DNA of 64,000 bases from an uncultured Lachnospiraceae bacterium (GCA_947243855.1 CAMXIK010000022.1:1-64000); one strand, 5' to 3'; counted from the stretch's first letter, positions 1 through 9,899 are shown. The notes: generated from the letters alone by a model not told the origin. Numbers and translations: made by a program.

Positions 1-7
1 GGAAATC

Positions 8-2212
8 ATGAAAAAACATCTCGGACAGGGGAAAAGGGCGGTCACATGCGCTTTGTGCACAGCGCTCTTGGTGAGTCTGGCGGGCTGTGGCCAGAACAGC
101 GGCGTACAGACGGACAATGCGTCAGGGCAGGAGGGGGCACAGACGGACGCGGCAAATCAGGCGGCGGGACAGAATGGTACGGAAGCAGACGGCAGTGCAT
201 CAGAGGACAGCAGTATACAGACAGATAATGCAGCGGAGGGAATCGTTTACCGGGTGAATACGGATATCAGCGGGTTGGATGACAGCCACAGGATTTCCGA
301 TACGCTGTTTGGTATTTTTTTGGAAGATATCAACTATGCGGTGGACGGCGGCATGTATGCGGAGCTTTTGAAGAACCGTTCTTTTGAGTACGGGATGGAA
401 GCGCGGGATGCACAGATGCACGGCTGGGAGGCCACCAGCGAGGCTGTGACTTTTTCTGTGCAGGACGGAAGCGGGGACGGGACGTCCCTCAATGAAAATA
501 ATCCCCAATATGTGGTGGTGGAGAACTCCGGCGCTTCTTCGGTCAGTCCGACGGAGGGAATCAACAACAAAGGATTTTTGGAGGGCATTGCCATTCAGGA
601 AGGCGCTTCTTACGGCGTTTCCTTTTACTGTAAATCGGAGGACGGCTCAGTAGATCAGGTCTGCGTGACGCTTTTTAACGAGGACGGCACGGTCTACGAT
701 GAAAAGACGGTGGAAGGGATCACAGATCAGTGGCAAAAGTATGAGGTGACATTGACGGCGAATGCGACGGCAAATAGAAAGGTGCGGCTCGCGGTGAAGA
801 TTCCGGCGGGAACGGCCTGTTTTGACATGATTTCCATGATGCCGCAGGACACTTATCAGGGGCTTCCGATCCGCAAAGATTTCGGGGAGTATCTGGAAGC
901 GCTTCATCCCGCGTTTATGCGGTTTCCCGGCGGATGTGTGGTAGAGGGCAGGGATGAGGAGAGTATCTACAGTTGGAAGGATTCTATCGGAGACGGTCTT
1001 TCCTTTGAGATAAACGGAGAGACCACGGTGGGCGACATTGCGGTGCGTCCGCAGGGAAAGAGCATTTGGCAGGGGTCGGCGGCGAATCCCTATTATACCA
1101 CTTACGGGCTGGGCTTTTATGAGTATTTCGAGTTTTGCGAGGCTCTTGGCTGTATGCCGGTGCCGGTCTTAAACGCCGGTATGACCTGTGAGATACAGAG
1201 TCCTTTTTACAAGGTGTATGATACGGCGAGCGGGGAATTTTCGCAGTATGTGCAGGATGCGCTGGATTTGGTGGAGTTCTGTAAGGGCGACGGCAGTACC
1301 GAATGGGGTGCGGTGCGGATTGCCATGGGGCACGAGGAGTCGTTTGAACTGAAATATATCGGAATCGGAAACGAACAGTGGCAGAGCGAGTACCATCAGC
1401 ATTACAAAGAGTTTGTAAAAGCCTTTGAGGACGCGGCAGCTTCCGATCCTGAACTGTACGGGGACGTGGAGCTGATTGTGGCCAACGGCACGGCTTTTGA
1501 CAGCACGGAGGGGTGGACTTATCTGTCGCAGAATCCGGACAAAATCACCACGCTGGTGGACGAGCATTACTATCAGACGCCGGAGTGGTTTCTGGCAAAT
1601 ACCCACAGATACGACGACTACGACAGGAACGCGCAGGCGAAAGTCTTTCTCGGCGAGTATGCGGCGAAGGCCAATACATTGGATGCGGCCCTTGCGGAGG
1701 CGGCTTATATGACGGGGCTTGAGAAAAACGGCGATGTGGTGGAAATGGCTTGCTATGCGCCCCTCTTTTCCCATGAGAAATTAAACCAGTGGGTGCCCGA
1801 TCTGATTTTCTATTCCAACGACGGGATATTCGGTTCGGCCAATTACTATGTGCAGCAGATGTATGGAAATAATGCGGGAGAGCACAGCCTTGATTCGACG
1901 CTTGCGGGCGCTCCGGAGCAGACGCTCTACGAGTCGGCGGCGGACGCTGGCGGGGATGTGATTTTGAAATTGGTCAATGTGTCCGACGAGAATATGGATG
2001 TGAACGTGGTTCTGGAGGGCAGGGAAATGGAGTGCTTTTTGCCAGAGGCGGAGGTGACGGTGTTGACGGGCGCAGACCAGAAGGCCATGAACAGTTTTAA
2101 GGAGATGGTCGTACAGCCGCAGGAAAGTAAGATGACAGTGAGTGAGGAATTTGTGTATACCGCGCCCGCACGGTCTTTGACGGTGATACGGATGACGGCG
2201 TTGAAAGACTAA
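8..2212 (+). CDS. Secreted alpha-L-arabinofuranosidase-like lipoprotein (GH51 type)
   Basis: Probably releases arabinose from plant polysaccharide side chains at the cell surface. The N-terminus is a lipoprotein signal: basic start, hydrophobic stretch, then lipobox LAGC at about residue 26, followed by a low-complexity Gly/Ala/Asp/Gln linker to about residue 75. A carbohydrate-binding-like beta region (about 150-280) precedes the catalytic barrel. GNEQW near residue 454 fits the family acid/base Glu and GEYAAK near 549 the nucleophile Glu; FPGGC near 306 is also typical. The 734-aa length suits a GH51 enzyme with an extra domain. Only 7 bases of upstream sequence are visible, so the ribosome site is partly cut off. 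The stop overlaps the convergent HD gene by 4 bp. Family is well supported; substrate is inferred. Confidence 0.85.
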   Translation: MKKHLGQGKRAVTCALCTALLVSLAGCGQNSGVQTDNASGQEGAQTDAANQAAGQNGTEADGSASEDSSIQTDNAAEGIVYRVNTDISGLDDSHRISDTLFGIFLEDINYAVDGGMYAELLKNRSFEYGMEARDAQMHGWEATSEAVTFSVQDGSGDGTSLNENNPQYVVVENSGASSVSPTEGINNKGFLEGIAIQEGASYGVSFYCKSEDGSVDQVCVTLFNEDGTVYDEKTVEGITDQWQKYEVTLTANATANRKVRLAVKIPAGTACFDMISMMPQDTYQGLPIRKDFGEYLEALHPAFMRFPGGCVVEGRDEESIYSWKDSIGDGLSFEINGETTVGDIAVRPQGKSIWQGSAANPYYTTYGLGFYEYFEFCEALGCMPVPVLNAGMTCEIQSPFYKVYDTASGEFSQYVQDALDLVEFCKGDGSTEWGAVRIAMGHEESFELKYIGIGNEQWQSEYHQHYKEFVKAFEDAAASDPELYGDVELIVANGTAFDSTEGWTYLSQNPDKITTLVDEHYYQTPEWFLANTHRYDDYDRNAQAKVFLGEYAAKANTLDAALAEAAYMTGLEKNGDVVEMACYAPLFSHEKLNQWVPDLIFYSNDGIFGSANYYVQQMYGNNAGEHSLDSTLAGAPEQTLYESAADAGGDVILKLVNVSDENMDVNVVLEGREMECFLPEAEVTVLTGADQKAMNSFKEMVVQPQESKMTVSEEFVYTAPARSLTVIRMTALKD

Positions 2213-2889
2213 GGGGTCAGAAGCTTATCGAGCGCTTCCCTGCCCTCCTCGTAAGCGGATGCCGCTTCCTGGTAGAGGCAGTTGTAATAATCCACGGCGG
2301 CCTGCCGTCTCTCTTTGGCAAGGGAGGCGGCTTTTTTTGTGTAAAAATGGTCGTAGATATGTTCCAGCTTGTATTTATATTCCTGAAAGAAAGAGGGCGT
2401 GTCGTCGCCTTCTCCATCTGAAACCGCGCCGTCCGGCAAAAGGGAATACAGCGGCTCGGAGACGATCCCTTTATAGATTAATGTCCGGGCAATGCCCATG
2501 GCGCCCGATACGTCTAGCTTGTCCGCGTCAAAAAGAATTTTGGCTTCAAGGCTTTTGGGCGGATTATTTTCCCGGTAGCGGTGGGTCAAAATACAGTCCC
2601 GGACCCGCTCGGCGTATGCAGTGTCAAACCCGTGCGTTGTCAGAAAGGCAAAGGCTTTTTTGCTTCCCACAGCCGCGTGGCAGAGGGCGGGGTTTTCAAA
2701 CTGCTCCTTGCGGCCGACGTCATGCAGAAGGCAGGCGGCGATCAGGACGTCGTAATCCACGCCGCTTTCTGATTCAGCAATCTCCAGCGCGTGATACAGG
2801 ACGCGGTAGACGTGTTCCCTGTCGTGTGCGCTGTCGTCCATGCAGGACAGCATATAATTTTCCAGTAAAGAATAGGTTTCCCGATTCAT
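2209..2889 (-). CDS. HD-domain phosphohydrolase
   Basis: Predicted metal-dependent phosphohydrolase of the HD superfamily, 226 aa. The signature is visible as an early His (HDREHVYRV, about residue 22), LLHDVGR (about 52-58) and a later ILTHRYRE, followed by FDADKLD, where the Asp would be the last ligand. This layout matches the small YedJ/YpgQ-like family of uncharacterised nucleotide or phosphate-ester hydrolases. GAGGGG lies about 8 nt before the ATG. It converges on the arabinofuranosidase gene with a 4-bp overlap and lies 24 bp from the next minus-strand gene, so it may share transcription with the GNAT gene upstream of it. The substrate cannot be read from the sequence. Confidence 0.85.
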   Translation of the reverse strand: MNRETYSLLENYMLSCMDDSAHDREHVYRVLYHALEIAESESGVDYDVLIAACLLHDVGRKEQFENPALCHAAVGSKKAFAFLTTHGFDTAYAERVRDCILTHRYRENNPPKSLEAKILFDADKLDVSGAMGIARTLIYKGIVSEPLYSLLPDGAVSDGEGDDTPSFFQEYKYKLEHIYDHFYTKKAASLAKERRQAAVDYYNCLYQEAASAYEEGREALDKLLTP

Positions 2890-2913
2890 GTTTTCCCCTC
2901 ATGTCTCGTATTT

Positions 2914-3477
2914 TTACGACTGTGTCATGACATAATAATCCGCATAATGCGTTCCGTCATCGCCAATCAGGTCTTCCGATGAAGCTGTGAATCCAAGTTT
3001 TTCCACAGCGGTTTTGCGTTCTGAGGCGAAAGGGGGTACTTTGGTGGCGATCATACGGCAGTCGAACATTTCATAAGTCTGCGGTACGATCAGTGATAAG
3101 ATTTCATGGATATCCTGCGAAGTTTCATGGTCGCTTCGCAGATCCAGCCGCAGGAGGCCGCAGTCGTTAAAATAGTCTTTGGCCTGTCGGTTGAACAATT
3201 CGATTGTCCCAACTGTTTCTGATTGTTTTTGATCGATAACCGCCCAGCGGACAAACCAGTTATTGCGGTAGGCTTCCAGCCAGAAATCCATGGCTTCCTG
3301 CATCCGTTTTAGAGTTGTGTAATGGAAGTCGTCGCCATGGCAGTTATCACTGTTAAAAAGGGGTACGGCCTTTTCGTCGGCGTACACGCGAAGCAGTTCG
3401 GGAACGTCGCTCGTTTCGACAAGACGCAGGAGATAATTGTTGTTTTCAAAGACAGGACATGCTGCGTAAGGGTTCAT
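2914..3477 (-). CDS. GNAT-family N-acetyltransferase (RimJ/RimL-like)
   Basis: A 187-aa acetyltransferase of the GNAT fold. The start YLLRLVETSDVPELLRVYAD is typical of RimJ/RimL-type enzymes that acetylate protein N-termini or small amines. The central strand with VGTIELF and the following LLRLDLRSDHE correspond to the acetyl-CoA-binding part, although the usual R/QxxGxG/A loop is poorly kept. The C-terminal piece ERKTAVEKLGFT matches the family's conserved end. AAGGAGG precedes the ATG with good spacing, and a TATAAT-like -10 (3523-3528, minus strand) lies upstream. The weak acetyl-CoA loop leaves activity uncertain. Confidence 0.8.
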   Translation of the reverse strand: MNPYAACPVFENNNYLLRLVETSDVPELLRVYADEKAVPLFNSDNCHGDDFHYTTLKRMQEAMDFWLEAYRNNWFVRWAVIDQKQSETVGTIELFNRQAKDYFNDCGLLRLDLRSDHETSQDIHEILSLIVPQTYEMFDCRMIATKVPPFASERKTAVEKLGFTASSEDLIGDDGTHYADYYVMTQS

Positions 3478-3574
3478 GGGTTTGGCCTCCTTGTGAGTTT
3501 CATGCGTTGTATTTGTTGCTTTATTATAGCAGACGCAGGTTTAAAAGTCATTAAAAATACAAGGCATAAATAGG

Positions 3575-3613
3575 GAAAAAAGAGTTTGCCTCACGGCAGA
3601 CTCTTTTTTTTCT
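3575..3613. terminator. Bidirectional intrinsic terminator
   Basis: AGAGTTTGCC-tcac-GGCAGACTCT forms a near-perfect 10-bp stem (3581-3604) flanked by an A-run on one side and a T-run on the other, so it can stop transcription in both directions. It lies 22 bp downstream of the SpoIID-like gene (minus strand) and separates it from the GNAT gene. Confidence 0.8.
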
Positions 3614-3626
3614 CTGGAAAGGCTTC

Positions 3627-4913
3627 TCACCCCGGCTCCGCAATCCTGCTCACGCCCACGTAAATTTCCGAAATCTTATACCAAGTCGGATAATCCACAA
3701 TACCCGACTGGGGCAGATTAAAGATCCGTTGGAAGGTGCGTACGGCGTTTGCGGTGTTGTTTCCGTAAATACCGTCTGCGGTAATTCTGGGGATGGCGGG
3801 ATAGTTCTGGGCAATGCGGTTTAGCTGCTGCTGAATCTGCAGTACCTTATCCCCGGAGGCGCCGATGTTTAAGTTGTAGCCGGGCCAGGAGGAGGGTACG
3901 CCGGAGACGGCCACAGCGGTGTTGATATACATATCGCTTCCATAGTAGTAGCGGATGATCTGGATGGGGGAGTAGCCTTCGTCCCCGAGATACTTGGAGC
4001 CCCACTGGCTTAAGCCGTTACAGGTCACGTTCCTGCCGTCGCAGTAGGAGGTGAAGATGGGCTGGCGCACGCCGGGGCGGGAGAGGTAGTTGGCGAAGAT
4101 GGAGTCCACTAACCTGTCGATGTTAGAATAGATATTCCGGCCCCGAATCCACTTCTGGTCGTAGGCAGTGGAGGAGGTGATGGTGAAGTTGTAGCCCTGA
4201 TTCCGATACCATTCGGTATAAACCCGGTTCAAGGTGAAGGACATAATCGCCAGCGTGTTCGCATAGATGGCGTTTTCCGGCCAAGTGGCGTAAATTTCTG
4301 AGGAAACCACATTTTTGATATAATCGCGGTAGCGGACATAGTAATTTGGCGCGGTGAAATCGGAGGGGACGCCGTCATGGACGACGATAAACTCCGGAAT
4401 GACCACACGGCTTAAGACAATCTCGCCGGATTCGTCCATGGGTTTGATCTCATCCTCGGGAATCTTGGGCGGATAGTCGCCGTAGAGGGTATGGTCGGGG
4501 ATTGCGATGATCTCTTCCGTGTCCTGCGTCATTTCCGTGGGCGTCATTTCGATGTTTTGGACTGCTGTTACATCCGGCAGCACCTCAACGCCGGACACAA
4601 TGACAGGTTCGTAGCCGGGGGCGGTGACAGAGACCGTGTACTCCGAGTAGGGCATGGGAGAGTTAGGGGTCAGGCTGTACTGCAGGGGAGGCGTCTTTAA
4701 GGTGACCGTGTCCGTCTGGCCCGAAGAATCAGTCTGCAAGGTTTCCACTGTGGAGTTCGGCTCTCCGGTGAAGGAAATGGTAATGGAGGCGTTTTCTATG
4801 GGAATCAGCCCCACATTGGCGGTTACATTGATCTGAAGCTGGCCGGCTGCCGCATTGTCGGTCTGCGCGTTTTGGGGAGCGGCCGTTTCGCTGTTTATGT
4901 TGATACTATCCAT
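3627..4913 (-). CDS. SpoIID-like domain protein with peptidoglycan-binding domain
   Basis: 428 aa from the chosen start (MDSININ), which has AGAGG 7 nt upstream; an upstream ATG adding 21 residues has no ribosome site. Domains in order: a Ser/Asn/Thr-rich start, a carboxypeptidase-regulatory/Ig-like beta region (about 30-130), a central SpoIID-like region (about 185-330, with ANTLAIMSFTLNRVYTEW and CNGLSQWGSKYLGDEGYSP), and a C-terminal PG_binding_1 domain (about 345-415, DGIYGNNTANAVRTFQ). SpoIID proteins cleave glycan strands stripped of stem peptides during engulfment. This one has no signal peptide, so it may act inside the spore or mother cell. Glycan cleavage is inferred and the catalytic Glu was not located. 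Confidence 0.7.
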   Translation of the reverse strand: MDSININSETAAPQNAQTDNAAAGQLQINVTANVGLIPIENASITISFTGEPNSTVETLQTDSSGQTDTVTLKTPPLQYSLTPNSPMPYSEYTVSVTAPGYEPVIVSGVEVLPDVTAVQNIEMTPTEMTQDTEEIIAIPDHTLYGDYPPKIPEDEIKPMDESGEIVLSRVVIPEFIVVHDGVPSDFTAPNYYVRYRDYIKNVVSSEIYATWPENAIYANTLAIMSFTLNRVYTEWYRNQGYNFTITSSTAYDQKWIRGRNIYSNIDRLVDSIFANYLSRPGVRQPIFTSYCDGRNVTCNGLSQWGSKYLGDEGYSPIQIIRYYYGSDMYINTAVAVSGVPSSWPGYNLNIGASGDKVLQIQQQLNRIAQNYPAIPRITADGIYGNNTANAVRTFQRIFNLPQSGIVDYPTWYKISEIYVGVSRIAEPG

Positions 4914-4970
4914 CCTGATACCTCTTTTTGGGGAAAGCATTTCTCTTAACCTTATGATATGCAATGAGGG

Positions 4971-5000
4971 TTGCACATGCTACCTCGAAAATGATATACT
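4971..5000 (+). promoter_or_regulatory. SigA-type promoter in front of the four-gene operon
   Basis: TTGCAC, an 18-bp spacer, then TATACT. The -10 ends only 6 bases before the ATG at 5007, so transcription should begin at or next to the start codon. That predicts a leaderless mRNA (see findings). Confidence 0.6.
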
Positions 5001-5006
5001 ATCCAT

Positions 5007-8000
5007 ATGATAGTGGACGAGATTTTAGACGGTAAATTTCATGCTGACGACGGCACTCTGGAGTTTTCCTGCCCGCGAGTTACGCTGTCCCTTCAGGCAG
5101 ACACGGCCTGCGAGGGGTCTTTTTTCGTGTACGGACCGGAAGGGGCTTTGACGGAGGGGAAAGTGTCTGCCTCAGACCTTCGCATGGAGTGCGTCTCGAC
5201 ACGCTTTGGCGGCAGTGAGGACGAAATCTTATACCGTTTTCACGCCGACGGCATGGAAGCGGGGGAGGAAGTGACCGGGGCTTTCCATATCATTTCAAAC
5301 AGGGGAGAATACTATCTGCCCTTTGAGGTGAAGGTGGTTTCGGATGAGATCGTTTCCAGCATGGGAGAGATCCGCAATCTGTTCCATTTTACGAATCTGG
5401 CAAGGGAATGTTGGGAAGAGGCGGTGAAGCTTTTTTATTCCCCCGGATTTAAAAAGGTGTTTACCGGCCATGACAGGCAGTATTATGCCGCTTATAAAGG
5501 TCTTTCCGCAGTACCGGGAAACGAGCATAATGTGGAAGAGTTCCTTTTGGAAATTCACAAGAAAAAGCCCGTGGAGTATATTCCGGAGGAACGTGCAGTC
5601 AAAATAGAAGACCCGGTGGAGTCCGTGCGCTATGCCCTTGTGATCAACCGCAACGGCTGGGGGTATACGGGGTTACGGCTGCGCGCGGAGGGAGACTTCA
5701 TCAAGCTGACCGAAGAGTGGGCAGGAGACGACGCCTTTCTGGGGAACCTGTACCGGCTCTATTATGACATAGACATAGAGAAGCTTCATAACGGCTATAA
5801 TTACGGCGCGATTGTGCTGGCGCGGGAGAGCGGGACGGTGAGAGTTCCCGTCACCGTGGTATGGCATGCGGCCGGGGGACTGCTCCTTGGCGCAAAGAGA
5901 GAAAAAAAGCAGCTCATGGTGCAGTTGATGGAATACTATCAGGCGCACCGGTTAAAAAAGATTGGAACGACGACTTGGCTTGCGGAGACGGAGAAACTCC
6001 TCTCCCGCATGGAACAGCTCGACGATCAGGATGTGGCGGTGAAGCTGTTTCGGGCCCAGCTCCTCCTGTCCCAAGAGCGGGGCAACGAGGCCAAGTGGCA
6101 GATTGAAAAACTGAGGGAACGGGTAGGCGCGGAGCGGGAGAAAAATCCGGCGATATGGTGTTATTATCTTTACCTGACCACGCTCATCAGCGAGGAAGAC
6201 TCCTATGTGGATGAGGTGGCGGAGATTGTGGGCAGGATTTACGAGAGGAGACGGGGAGACTGGCGGATCGCATGGCTCCTTTTATACCTTTCCGAGGAGT
6301 ATACGCAGAGCGCTTCCCGCAGATGGATGCTTTTGGAGGAGATGTTTGCCAGCCGCTGTACGTCGCCGATTCTTTATATTGAAGCGTGGAATATTCTCTG
6401 CATGAACCCGGCTATGCTTCGCAAACTGGATCTCTTTGAAGAACAGATATTGACTTTTGCGGTCAAAAACGGAGTGATGCAGGAGGAGGTTTTGTTGCAG
6501 CTCGTGTATCTTGCGGGGCAGAAGCGCGGATATTCCGAGAGTTTGTTCCGGATTTTGAAAGGCTGTTACGAGCAGACGAAGAACAAGGAAGTGCTGCATG
6601 AGATCTGCACGCTGCTGATTAAGGGAAACCGTTACGGAGAGGCGTTTTTTCCGTGGTATCGGGCCGGCGTGGAAGAGAATCTCCGGATCACAAGGCTCTA
6701 TGAATATTATATGATGTCGCTTCCGGCGGATTATGACGGCGAGCTGCCCCGGATTGTGCTTTTGTATTTCGCTTACAAGAGCGATCTGCACTATGCGGTT
6801 ACGGCTTATCTCTACGCCTATGTCCACAAACGCCGGGAGGAGCTGGAGGATATTTATGTAAACTACATGTCGGCCATGGAGCATTTTGTTTTGGAACAGA
6901 TCAAGCGGGGCAGGATTAACCGGGATTTGGCCTATCTTTACGATCATTTTGTGGAACTTGCCATGATTGATGAACAGACCGCAAGGTCTTTGGTGTCCCT
7001 GCTTTTTATGCGGGAAGTCCGGACGCAGAGCGAGGAGGCCAAGGAGGTTATCTTATCCTATTCCAGCCGAACGGATAGTAAGCGTTTCCCGATCACGGAG
7101 GGGCGGGCGTATGTGCCGGTTTATGAGAGCGGCTGTAAGGTGCTTCTGGGGGACGGAGAGGGAAACTGTTTTACACAGAGTATCGATTATACGGTGGAGG
7201 AGCTGATGAATCCGGTCAGGCTTTCTCTTATGATCGCGCCTTTTGTGAGAAATCATCTTGGCTATGCGGTCTATGCCTGTTACGAATACCAGCATACCTT
7301 TGCGGTGCAGGAGGACAATGCGGATCTCTTCGTGCTATTGTCGGCCTCGGAGAGAATCGAGGAGGAGGAAAAGCGAAAGATTCGTCCTATGGTGCTGGAT
7401 TTCTTCTATGAAAAGGACAGGATGCGGGAGCTGGACGAATATCTGTTGTCCCTGAAGCCGGAAAACGTGGGCCGTAAGGACAGAGGCAAGGTAGTGCGCC
7501 TGTTGGTGAACCGCGGCATGTACGAGGAAGCGCTGGAATGGGTTAGATTGTTCGGGCCTTACGATATCGACGCAAAGATATTATTGAAGCTGGGCAGCAG
7601 GCTTTTGGAATTGAAGGAGACAGAGGACGATCCTCTGATGACCGGGATGCTCTTTTATGTGGTGCAGAAAGGCAAATACGATGACAATGTGCTGCATTAT
7701 CTGATACAATGGTTTTCTGGAACCATCAAGGAAATGCGGGATGTGTGGCGTATCGCAGAGTCCTTCGGTGTGGACGCTTTTAAACTATGCGAGCGGATGC
7801 TTGTGCAGATGCTCTACACGGGAGCCCACGTGGGGGAGAAGCTGGAGATCCTTCGCTCCTACAGCAAAAGCGGGGGCAGCGAGAGAATCCGGGCGGCCTT
7901 TGTGTCCGCCTGTTGTTACGATTATGTGGTGAAGGAAGAAATCACGGATTCCTATGTGTTTGAGAGCGTAAGACAACTGTATCAGGAGGAGGCTCCCCTG

Positions 8001-8558
8001 CATCTTGTCTGCAAAATCGCTTATCTGCGCTATTATGCAGATAGGGAGAGGAGCGCGCAGGAGGAGAGCGTGTGCACAGCCTTCTTGGAATCACTGCTGG
8101 CGCAGGGAATCGTGATGCCTTTTTACAAAAGCTATTTTGGCTGTATGCCTCAGCTTAGCGCCTACTTGGATAAAACGATGGTAGAGTACAGGGCGAATCC
8201 CGGTTCGCGGGTCATGATCCATTATTTGATTCAGGATGAGGGAAAGGACGGGCTGGAGTACACCCATGAGGAAATGCGTAATATGTTCGGCGGCATCTGC
8301 GTGAAAGAGTTTATCCTTTTTTTCGGCGAGAAGCTTCAATATTATATTACGGAGGAATCGGCCGCCGGGGAGCAGTTGACGGAGAGCAACGTCATCAGCA
8401 GAAGCGATGCGGGAGAGGAAGGCTCTGAGGGGAGATTTGGCCTGTTGAACGATATTATGATCGGAAAGACCCTGCATGATTACGACACGGTGAGCGATCT
8501 GCTTTTGGAATACTTTAAGCAGGATCATATGGTGGAGCAGATTTTTATACCTAGGTGA
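5007..8558 (+). CDS. Large cytoplasmic protein of unknown function (DUF5717-like)
   Basis: 1183 aa; I recall this kind of protein from Lachnospiraceae as DUF5717. The first 300 residues are beta-rich (two Ig-like blocks beginning with conserved-looking DGKFHADDGTLEFSCP). From about residue 300 to the end it is a long helical-repeat solenoid (many ALxxLxxxG and YYxxxL helices resembling TPR/HEAT), with no signal peptide or membrane segment. It opens a four-gene operon; the next gene starts 7 bp after its stop. No Shine-Dalgarno sequence precedes the ATG and a promoter -10 ends 6 bases before it, so the message may be leaderless. The function is unknown; a scaffold role is suggested by the repeats and by the ATPase-fold partner next door. 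Confidence 0.8.
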   Translation: MIVDEILDGKFHADDGTLEFSCPRVTLSLQADTACEGSFFVYGPEGALTEGKVSASDLRMECVSTRFGGSEDEILYRFHADGMEAGEEVTGAFHIISNRGEYYLPFEVKVVSDEIVSSMGEIRNLFHFTNLARECWEEAVKLFYSPGFKKVFTGHDRQYYAAYKGLSAVPGNEHNVEEFLLEIHKKKPVEYIPEERAVKIEDPVESVRYALVINRNGWGYTGLRLRAEGDFIKLTEEWAGDDAFLGNLYRLYYDIDIEKLHNGYNYGAIVLARESGTVRVPVTVVWHAAGGLLLGAKREKKQLMVQLMEYYQAHRLKKIGTTTWLAETEKLLSRMEQLDDQDVAVKLFRAQLLLSQERGNEAKWQIEKLRERVGAEREKNPAIWCYYLYLTTLISEEDSYVDEVAEIVGRIYERRRGDWRIAWLLLYLSEEYTQSASRRWMLLEEMFASRCTSPILYIEAWNILCMNPAMLRKLDLFEEQILTFAVKNGVMQEEVLLQLVYLAGQKRGYSESLFRILKGCYEQTKNKEVLHEICTLLIKGNRYGEAFFPWYRAGVEENLRITRLYEYYMMSLPADYDGELPRIVLLYFAYKSDLHYAVTAYLYAYVHKRREELEDIYVNYMSAMEHFVLEQIKRGRINRDLAYLYDHFVELAMIDEQTARSLVSLLFMREVRTQSEEAKEVILSYSSRTDSKRFPITEGRAYVPVYESGCKVLLGDGEGNCFTQSIDYTVEELMNPVRLSLMIAPFVRNHLGYAVYACYEYQHTFAVQEDNADLFVLLSASERIEEEEKRKIRPMVLDFFYEKDRMRELDEYLLSLKPENVGRKDRGKVVRLLVNRGMYEEALEWVRLFGPYDIDAKILLKLGSRLLELKETEDDPLMTGMLFYVVQKGKYDDNVLHYLIQWFSGTIKEMRDVWRIAESFGVDAFKLCERMLVQMLYTGAHVGEKLEILRSYSKSGGSERIRAAFVSACCYDYVVKEEITDSYVFESVRQLYQEEAPLHLVCKIAYLRYYADRERSAQEESVCTAFLESLLAQGIVMPFYKSYFGCMPQLSAYLDKTMVEYRANPGSRVMIHYLIQDEGKDGLEYTHEEMRNMFGGICVKEFILFFGEKLQYYITEESAAGEQLTESNVISRSDAGEEGSEGRFGLLNDIMIGKTLHDYDTVSDLLLEYFKQDHMVEQIFIPR

Positions 8559-8565
8559 GGAAAAG

Positions 8566-9879
8566 ATGTTTCTGGAACGGAAAGAAGAGGAAAAACCGCA
8601 TAAAGGAAGTCTGCTTGCGGGCTACGATCTGGGAGAGCGGTATGCGCAGATCAGCTACTGTCTTTTCGGACAGGGCGATGTGGAGACGCTGGCGCCCGTG
8701 GTGGGGACGAAACAGTACAACATCCCTTTTATGTTATGTAAACGAAAGGGGACGAACCAATGGCTCTACGGAAAAGAGGCGGTGAAAGTCAGTGAAGAGG
8801 AAACGATGTTTCCGGTGGAAAATCTTCTGTCTCTTGTCAGAAAAGGGGAGAAGGTGGAGATCGACGGGGAATCCTACGAACCGGCGGCGCTATTAACGCT
8901 TTTTATGAAAAAAAGCCTCAGTCTTTTGAGCCTGATTTCCCCGTTAGATAACATAGCCGCCCTCATGTTTACGGTGGACGGTTTGGACGATCGTATGGTG
9001 GAGGCGCTGCTGCAGGTGGCGGCCAATCTGAATTTGCGGACGCAGCGCATTTACTTCCAGAGCCATACGGAGAGCCTTTACTCCTTTATGCTGTATCAAC
9101 CGACCCAGCTCTGGGCTTATCAGGTGGTGATCTGCGAGCATGACGGCAGATATTTAAAGACTTACCGTATGGAGTGCAATAAGAGAACCACACCTATTGT
9201 CGCCCTGATCGAGGAGGCGAAATACGAGACGCTGGTGGTTCCGTTAGAAGACGAGGAGGAAGACGTCAAGGAGGATGCTTTTCGTCTGGCGGACGAGAGG
9301 TTTTTGGCGATACTGGAAGAGATGTGCGAGGGACATATCGTCTCCTCGGCCTATCTTTTGGGGGACGGGTTCCGGGAGGAATGGCACAGAAAATCCTTAC
9401 AGTTTTTGTGCCGTAACAGACGGGTGTTTCAGGGAAACAATCTGTTCAGCAGAGGCGCAGTTTACAGTCTGTTAGAGAAGTTTGAGCCTAGCGAAGCGGG
9501 CCAGACCCATATCTTTTTGGGGGAGGATAAGCTAAAGGCCAATATTGGTATGCGCGTGCTGCGGCAGGGAAAGGAATCCTATTTCGCCCTTTTGGATGCG
9601 GGCGAGAGCTGGTACGAACTGCACAAATCCTGTGAGATCCTTCTGGGGGAGGAGAAAACCCTCTCTTTTGTGATCACGCCGCTTAACGGGAAGAATGCCG
9701 AGACGCGGACGATTCCCCTTGCGGGGGCCAGAGAGACGGGCGCGCCCTTTACCAGATATGCCTTGGATGTGTCGATGGCTTCTCCCGATACGGTGCGGGT
9801 TGCGGTGACGGATCTGGGGCTGGGAGAATTTTTCCCGTCGGTGGGACAGACGTGGGAGGAGTCTTTTTGCTTATCATGA
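8566..9879 (+). CDS. Actin/Hsp70-fold-like protein of unknown function (DUF5716-like)
   Basis: 437 aa. The opening LLAGYDLGERYAQISYCLFG resembles the phosphate-1 loop of the actin/Hsp70/sugar-kinase ATPase fold (D-x-G strand-turn-strand), and a later block around residues 130-200 (MVEALLQVAANLNL, QVVICEHDGRYL) follows a similar alternating layout. After about residue 330 the sequence becomes a beta-rich tail. It is probably DUF5716. TGAGG lies 8 nt before the ATG and overlaps the previous stop, suggesting translational coupling to the 1183-aa protein. Whether it binds ATP cannot be shown; the second phosphate loop is not obvious. Confidence 0.75.
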   Translation: MFLERKEEEKPHKGSLLAGYDLGERYAQISYCLFGQGDVETLAPVVGTKQYNIPFMLCKRKGTNQWLYGKEAVKVSEEETMFPVENLLSLVRKGEKVEIDGESYEPAALLTLFMKKSLSLLSLISPLDNIAALMFTVDGLDDRMVEALLQVAANLNLRTQRIYFQSHTESLYSFMLYQPTQLWAYQVVICEHDGRYLKTYRMECNKRTTPIVALIEEAKYETLVVPLEDEEEDVKEDAFRLADERFLAILEEMCEGHIVSSAYLLGDGFREEWHRKSLQFLCRNRRVFQGNNLFSRGAVYSLLEKFEPSEAGQTHIFLGEDKLKANIGMRVLRQGKESYFALLDAGESWYELHKSCEILLGEEKTLSFVITPLNGKNAETRTIPLAGARETGAPFTRYALDVSMASPDTVRVAVTDLGLGEFFPSVGQTWEESFCLS

Positions 9880-9899
9880 GCTGAGGTACGGAAGAGAAA

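Noticed and set aside
1169-1774. 201-codon open frame antisense to the arabinofuranosidase gene
   Set aside because: It has no ribosome site, is composed of unlikely His/Arg/Leu runs, and opposes a clearly coding frame.
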